Positions 53,289 to 57,521 of a stretch of 57,521 nucleotides of DNA are shown piece by piece; position 1 is the stretch's first letter; every line of letters starts with the position of its first letter. The translations under genes were made by a program, and so were the position numbers. The notes beneath the pieces were generated by a model. That model did no database searches. It was not told the origin of the DNA and worked only from the letters and a program-made list of their open reading frames with translations. The stretch covers positions 1 through 57,521 of the forward strand of contig PCAU01000006.1 in assembly GCA_002730735.1 (NCBI GenBank). Direction: 5' to 3'. Origin of the DNA: Acidobacteriota bacterium. GTDB taxonomy: Bacteria; Acidobacteriota; Vicinamibacteria; Vicinamibacterales; UBA823.

Positions 53289-54854
53289 CTAACCTCCCAT
53301 TTGCGATTTAGGAAGACGTATCGGGTACGCCTGCCTGATCTTTGCATCGACTGACTCGCCGAAAAAATTTGGGAAGTACGAGCCGAGAATCTCATCAACA
53401 ACCTCGCGACTCCTGGAAAACAGATCTCGTGAGCCATCTTGTTCCCATTTGTCTGTTGGCGTGCGATCCATCAATGTCGGGTAGACATATTCACTTTCCA
53501 TGTAGCTCAGCGTCTGGCTGTTCCCAAGGAAATGGCCAGGATCAATGGCACTGTTGTGAATGACGTCAACCGAAAGCGTGTCGTCGGAAACTTCAATACC
53601 GCGCAGGGATCTTGCAATCATTCCGATCGCGTCATTGTCAATGACCATAGATTCAAAACTGCAGCCCATCAAACTGCCCATCATCCCGCCGAATTCACAA
53701 AGTCTGTTCGCGCCGGCGTGGGCGGCTAGAGTATAGGTCAGCGCCTTCTCATACCCGTATTGTGCGTCAGGGATCTTTGCGTCTGTCATACCGCAACCGA
53801 CACTGGTAGGAAGATTGTAGTAATTACCCATTTGAATGGCTGCAGCCGCGACGAGTGCCTGTTCACCGCTGCCGCCAGTAAAGGATCCGGTTCGCAAGTC
53901 CGTGATGAAGGGCCAGGCCGCAAAGGTCATGGGGCAGCCTGGTGAGATCAGGTTGACGATAACAAGACAGGCCAGGGTCTCTGCCACGACCTGTGCAAGA
54001 ATGCCTGCAAGAGGCGCCGGAGCAGTCGCCCCGGATTGGGGTGCCACAGCGATGTCACTGGTCAGCCCCATCTTGCTGGTTTCGATCAGAAGCTCAAGAT
54101 TCTCGCGCCCGAACCTGAGGGGAGACACGATGGGGCAGCCACCAAAGATAACAGAAGGATTTTTCAGAAAGGTCCCCGCTCCGCCTGAAGCCAAGTCGAA
54201 AAGCCCGATGGCGGGCTTGATGTTGTCGCGGTTCCTGAAGGTCACGCAGGCCGGCTTCTCACTTCCTGCCAGAATGGCGTAGACCATATTCATGTCATGT
54301 TCGTAGTCGTCCGGAACATCTGTGGCTAAAACCGTGTCACCCAGCATGTGGACATTGTCGAGCTTGTCAACGAGCCGCGTAAAATCATAAATATCCTGAA
54401 GCGTGGAGGGTCGATACGTTTTGGTCTCAGCATCAAAAGTCGTGACCGCTGTGCCTGAGTTGGAGAAATAGACACTGTTTTTTGTGCAGTGAATGTCATC
54501 TTTACCGGCACGGCTCCCGCGGGCATATACAAAGTATTCATTAGCCGCTCCAGAAATAACATCCTCGACCAGGCCGGGTGGAAAACACAAACGCCCGTGA
54601 TCGTTCTGCAAGGCTCCTTTAGGCAGTACAAGATCAAGAAGCTCTTCGGTCGGGTCGGCAATGCCGGTCTGTTCAAGGATACTCAGCGCGGCCCGATGCA
54701 CCTTCTCCACATCCACATCAGGCAGCGGTTGATAACGTCCCCCTTCTATGCCTGGCCAGATGGAAGTCGAATTCGAGCTCTTCGCTCGCATCTCAAGCCG
54801 GGCGTTACGCCCCCGCCCCTTGCGGCGGTTAGTGAATGTGGCTTGCCGGGTCAT
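53289..54854 (-). CDS. MttB-superfamily methyltransferase, non-pyrrolysine type
   Basis: This 521-residue protein matches the trimethylamine-methyltransferase (MttB/COG5598) family along most of its length: VHRAALSILEQTGI, YFSNSGTAVTTFD, KPACVTFRNRDN, VAPQSGATAPAPLAGILAQ and MTDAKIPDAQYGYEKALT. It has no in-frame amber codon, so it is not a pyrrolysine TMA enzyme. Non-pyrrolysine relatives (MtgB, MtpB and others) demethylate glycine betaine or proline betaine and pass the methyl group to a corrinoid protein. No corrinoid-protein gene is visible in the window. Lying opposite a Rieske demethylase and next to the cobalt carriers CbtB/CbtA, it supports a quaternary-amine pathway. Confidence 0.9.
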   Translation of the reverse strand: MTRQATFTNRRKGRGRNARLEMRAKSSNSTSIWPGIEGGRYQPLPDVDVEKVHRAALSILEQTGIADPTEELLDLVLPKGALQNDHGRLCFPPGLVEDVISGAANEYFVYARGSRAGKDDIHCTKNSVYFSNSGTAVTTFDAETKTYRPSTLQDIYDFTRLVDKLDNVHMLGDTVLATDVPDDYEHDMNMVYAILAGSEKPACVTFRNRDNIKPAIGLFDLASGGAGTFLKNPSVIFGGCPIVSPLRFGRENLELLIETSKMGLTSDIAVAPQSGATAPAPLAGILAQVVAETLACLVIVNLISPGCPMTFAAWPFITDLRTGSFTGGSGEQALVAAAAIQMGNYYNLPTSVGCGMTDAKIPDAQYGYEKALTYTLAAHAGANRLCEFGGMMGSLMGCSFESMVIDNDAIGMIARSLRGIEVSDDTLSVDVIHNSAIDPGHFLGNSQTLSYMESEYVYPTLMDRTPTDKWEQDGSRDLFSRSREVVDEILGSYFPNFFGESVDAKIRQAYPIRLPKSQMGG

Positions 54855-54873
54855 TCCTCCACTCCCAAAATTG

Positions 54874-54885
54874 GTTCAGCTGAAC
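54874..54885. promoter_or_regulatory. 12-bp palindrome upstream of the MttB-like gene
   Basis: GTTCAGCTGAAC is a perfect palindrome located 19 bases before the ATG of the MttB-like gene. It could be an operator or part of the transcript leader. The other 240 bases up to the CbtA gene show no gene. Confidence 0.35.
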
Positions 54886-55125
54886 TGCTCAATAATGAAT
54901 GGCCACGGCTATGTTGGCAATATGAAGGATTTTCTTTCACCGTCAGATTCAGTCGAATTTTATCCGGGATGGATCGCACTAGCGTTGGCACAAAACACAT
55001 GACTCGGATTGACCAAGACAGCGCGTCATAGTTTTGGGAATTAATAGAGGATCGTCCGAATTGAACGCCGAAAAACGCCAGCAGAGGATCTTTCCAAGTC
55101 TTGCGAAACGTGACCTGATCACTTC

Positions 55126-55824
55126 TCAGCTTTCAGGGACAGTTTTCTGGGCGAGTCGCCGAAACAAAACAGCACTGGTCGCGCCCAGCACCAGCCAGAA
55201 GATAGCATTGACGATCACAGCCACCAAGTAAAACCTCTTGGCCAGGATCTCTGGAGCGAGGCCAGTGTAGACATCCGGATACGGTGCACCGATCAGGTGA
55301 GGAACTGGAAGCAGTACTGCCCCCAGCACCTTGAACATCCAGTGGGGCCCAAGAAACAGTAGCAACAGACCCACACCCGTGCAGGTCACAGTCAATACCC
55401 ACCAGAGTTGCCGGGCCTCCAGTGCCACAACTGCGTCTCCGGGAATCCCAGGTGGCAAGCCTATGGCCGGCGCCAGAAAAAAGGTCACATAACCACCCAT
55501 TCCCCAGGCCAGTCCCTGGGCCCAGGTCACCGGAGATCGCAGCGCATAGATCGCAGACAGCAACAGCCCGAACCCGATTCCGATACCGACGTTGGCGAGG
55601 GCAGTCCACCACAAACGATACCTGTCGCTCGCAGCGTTCGGGTCGTAGTGGTGATGCTGGCTGGAGGATTCTTGGTCTAACGTAGGTGCACCGATGGAAT
55701 TTTCGTAGGTCTCTGCCTCGACGATGATGGGCAGGACACCAAACATCTGGATTCCGGTCAGAACAAGCCCGGATACGAGTCCGGCCAGGCAGGCCGAGAA
55801 CACGATCCGTCGGAGAACTGCCAA
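55126..55824 (-). CDS. cbtA: Cobalt transporter CbtA-like membrane protein
   Basis: This 232-residue protein has about six hydrophobic segments. It opens with RRIVFSACLAGLVSGLVLTGIQ and has EAETYEN in the first loop, which fit the CbtA family (predicted cobalt importer). The probable start is the TTG at 55824, since family members begin just before this helix; a GTG lies seven codons further. CbtB lies directly upstream (12-base gap), confirming the pair. Cobalt supply would serve corrinoid cofactor synthesis. Confidence 0.86.
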   Translation of the reverse strand: MAVLRRIVFSACLAGLVSGLVLTGIQMFGVLPIIVEAETYENSIGAPTLDQESSSQHHHYDPNAASDRYRLWWTALANVGIGIGFGLLLSAIYALRSPVTWAQGLAWGMGGYVTFFLAPAIGLPPGIPGDAVVALEARQLWWVLTVTCTGVGLLLLFLGPHWMFKVLGAVLLPVPHLIGAPYPDVYTGLAPEILAKRFYLVAVIVNAIFWLVLGATSAVLFRRLAQKTVPES

Positions 55825-55836
55825 GCGGGCGTTAAT

Positions 55837-56019
55837 TCAGTGGCAGGGAAACGCCGCAGAGTGGCGGGTATCGTGGGCTGCGTGATGCAGCGCATCGTGG
55901 TGAGCAAAGCCGACACCGTAGAGAATCACCCCGGCAAGGAGTACTGCGGCCGCTGACGGCCACCAGCGTAGCGGCTTTATCAGAGCGATGCTTTCAACAG
56001 ATGGGTGAACGCTGTTCAT
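55837..56019 (-). CDS. cbtB: Cobalt transporter CbtB-like small subunit
   Basis: This 60-residue protein has one membrane segment (AAAVLLAGVILYGVGF) and a histidine-rich tail (HHDALHHAAHDTRHSAAFPCH) that should bind cobalt. This is the CbtB layout. An AGGGG ribosome site precedes the ATG. The upstream 174 bases were inspected for a cobalamin riboswitch; a CCGGCC-type hairpin and GCCACTG occur but the core order does not match. CbtB and CbtA are co-directional with the radical SAM gene upstream. Confidence 0.88.
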   Translation of the reverse strand: MNSVHPSVESIALIKPLRWWPSAAAVLLAGVILYGVGFAHHDALHHAAHDTRHSAAFPCH

Positions 56020-56193
56020 GGCCCCTAAGCTTTGTCGATTAATTTTTCAAATCATCCCTTACCAGATCCAAGCATAACAGACCACATGGCCAGCACTCCA
56101 GTGGCGGCGACTTCCCGGCAGGCCGGGGCTAGAATACCCGGACATTGTGCTTCGTAATTTTCTAGACGTCAGACCGGCGATGGTCAGCGACCT

Positions 56194-57261
56194 TTACACA
56201 AAATAGCGATGTTCGGGCTCACCATCCAGATATTCGATAAGTGTCAGGTTCTTATTGTTCGCGACACAGTGGTGGCAGCAGTCCAGCCTGGGCCTGACAC
56301 GAAAGAAGTTCTCCTTCGACTCAAACCAGAGATCACGGAAACGCTTGTCTCGTAGCGATCCCAGGCAACCCTCACTGGTATAGGCCTTGTCCTGGCAACT
56401 ATACAAGTTGAGGTCGGCGCCGATCACTGTCAGCATTTGCTGGTACGGACACCAGTCATATTTCTTGTCGAATTTTTCGTCCAGATGATGATAGGCGTTG
56501 TAGATCTCGAACGAGTCCTCCCGGAACTCCAATGCCTTGCGAGCCACCACCTCGCGCACAAGGTCAATATAGGGAGAGTGATAGGCATTGTTTTCATGGC
56601 CACTGTTGCTGATCACACATGGCGACACTTTGACACTTTCCACTCCATTGTCGCGTAACCGCTCGAGAAGTTCCCCAATATGTGTCACATTCATCTCATC
56701 GATAATCAGGCTCACGCCCAGATGACATGCACCACCGAGACGTGAAAAAGCCGCGAGGTTTTTCATCAACCGGGTAAATGCTCCGACTCGAACTCCCCGG
56801 TAGCGCGTATAGCTCTCATCATCCCAACCATCAAGTGAGATTCGTAACCAAGTACCATGGCTCGAAAAAACCTCTGCTATTTCGCCTTCCAACTTCGCCC
56901 CATTGGTCAGCGACGCAAAGTGGATCGAACTCCCGGCCAACCATTTCACCACAGAGAGCAATGGCTTGTAGTAAAAGGGGTCGCCACCTCCACTGAACGT
57001 GACTGCTTGCACGCCCATCTCGTCAAGATCTTCGAGGATCTGGAACATCTTGACTTCGGGAATCTGGTCCCGCGCGTCCATTTGTGCTCCCAGCTGGAGA
57101 TTGTCTGACCGGTAGGCACAGTAATGGCATCGGTGAGCACAGACATTGGTGGGCTTGATCCGCACGTGCACAGGCGGCAGTAACCTTGAACAGGCACGTG
57201 GAAGACTATCCAGCTTCTCCGGAAACCGGAACATCTTGTAGGTTGTGTAGCGCCGGGACAT
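56194..57261 (-). CDS. Radical SAM protein with SPASM-like C-terminus
   Basis: This 355-residue protein has the radical SAM cluster motif C41, C45, C48 (CAHRCHYC), followed by TFSGGGDPFYY and a SAM-side RISLDGWDDESYTRYRG. The C-terminal part has CPYQ, YSCQDKAYTSEGCLGSL and DCCHHC, an auxiliary iron-sulfur (SPASM-like) binding region. Such proteins modify peptides or proteins or act in cofactor pathways; I cannot name a substrate. The ATG at 57261 (MSRRYTTYKMF) is the best start; the frame is also open from 57354. The remaining 260 bases to the window end show no gene. Confidence 0.85.
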   Translation of the reverse strand: MSRRYTTYKMFRFPEKLDSLPRACSRLLPPVHVRIKPTNVCAHRCHYCAYRSDNLQLGAQMDARDQIPEVKMFQILEDLDEMGVQAVTFSGGGDPFYYKPLLSVVKWLAGSSIHFASLTNGAKLEGEIAEVFSSHGTWLRISLDGWDDESYTRYRGVRVGAFTRLMKNLAAFSRLGGACHLGVSLIIDEMNVTHIGELLERLRDNGVESVKVSPCVISNSGHENNAYHSPYIDLVREVVARKALEFREDSFEIYNAYHHLDEKFDKKYDWCPYQQMLTVIGADLNLYSCQDKAYTSEGCLGSLRDKRFRDLWFESKENFFRVRPRLDCCHHCVANNKNLTLIEYLDGEPEHRYFV

Positions 57262-57521
57262 CAGTTTAATCGTCAGAGCCTTAGCCTTACTAATCTGATC
57301 GCTCGAACAGGTACGTTTGCCTGAGTCCCCAGTTGTGAAACAGATTCTGCCCACTCTCCAGACAGAGAACTAGATGGCTTGAAAAAACAGCCAACTCCCA
57401 GATCGTGGGATCAAGCCTGTAAAGACCCACCACCGGCATAAGACCTGTAATGTTGTTATTGATACCTCTGTTCCATTTGCTGGATTTTCTGCGCCCGGTG
57501 TTCAGCGGGCAGAAACATCGC

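Noticed and set aside
53289-54854. Pyrrolysine-containing MttB
   Set aside because: No in-frame TAG interrupts the reading frame over 521 codons.
56020-56193. Possible cobalamin riboswitch upstream of CbtB
   Set aside because: GCCACTG and a CCGGCC-type hairpin occur, but the GGGAA and GGTG core and the B12-box order expected for the family are not present in the right sequence.

Overview
The window is a gene-dense, protein-coding stretch of a Gram-negative chromosome. I see no rRNA, tRNA, CRISPR array, prophage or complete insertion sequence. Tat-exported binding proteins, an Omp85-type barrel, a lipobox protein, a split-type glycine dehydrogenase, a DMSP-lyase-like cupin and many enzymes for methylated onium compounds suggest a marine heterotrophic proteobacterium, probably a gammaproteobacterium. 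That placement is inference; the window has no phylogenetic marker strong enough to settle it.

Region 1 (1-8.5 kb): the start of gcvPA runs off the left edge. A divergent amidase follows, then a polyamine-type ABC importer (binding protein, ATPase, two permeases). The importer continues without a break into an AGXT2L-like class III aminotransferase/phospho-lyase and an APH-fold kinase. Kinase plus phospho-lyase is the logic of hydroxylysine or ethanolamine breakdown (phosphorylate, then eliminate phosphate and ammonia). Region 2 (8.7-14.1 kb): malonyl-CoA decarboxylase, a carbamoyltransferase with an altered substrate loop, a DMT exporter, a SLOG/molybdenum-carrier protein, a GST and a hotdog thioesterase. 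Region 3 (14.1-19.2 kb): an envelope group with an Omp85-like barrel, a phospholipase D lipoprotein and an AsmA-like anchored protein, plus a small broken lipoprotein gene.

Region 4 (19.5-37.8 kb) is a catabolic and detoxification mosaic. It holds a zinc-site oxidoreductase, two intact luciferase-like flavoenzymes and one internally deleted copy, and MFS carriers. It also holds a metallo-beta-lactamase-fold hydrolase, a peptide deformylase, an MFS/GGT/RidA operon, a DMSP lyase, an acyl-CoA ligase and several thioesterases. An iodotyrosine-deiodinase-like flavoprotein, a TauD-type dioxygenase, a TRAP-permease remnant and a MazG-type protein complete it.

Region 5 (37.9-57.3 kb) looks like a coordinated locus for uptake and breakdown of N-methylated amino acids. 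A minus-strand operon (47.9 to 40.1 kb) encodes a peptide-type ABC importer, a PhzF-fold isomerase and an enolase-superfamily protein resembling hydroxyproline-betaine epimerase (HpbD). Next come a BenE-like carrier, a Rieske oxygenase of the betaine/carnitine demethylase type, a GmaS/GlnT-like ligase, a PhyH-like dioxygenase and an MttB-superfamily methyltransferase without pyrrolysine. The cobalt transporter pair CbtB/CbtA follows, which could supply cobalt for a corrinoid. A radical SAM protein ends the window. Epimerase, oxidative demethylase, corrinoid-type methyltransferase, methylamine-ligase-like enzyme and cobalt uptake together are the best candidate here for an undescribed pathway.
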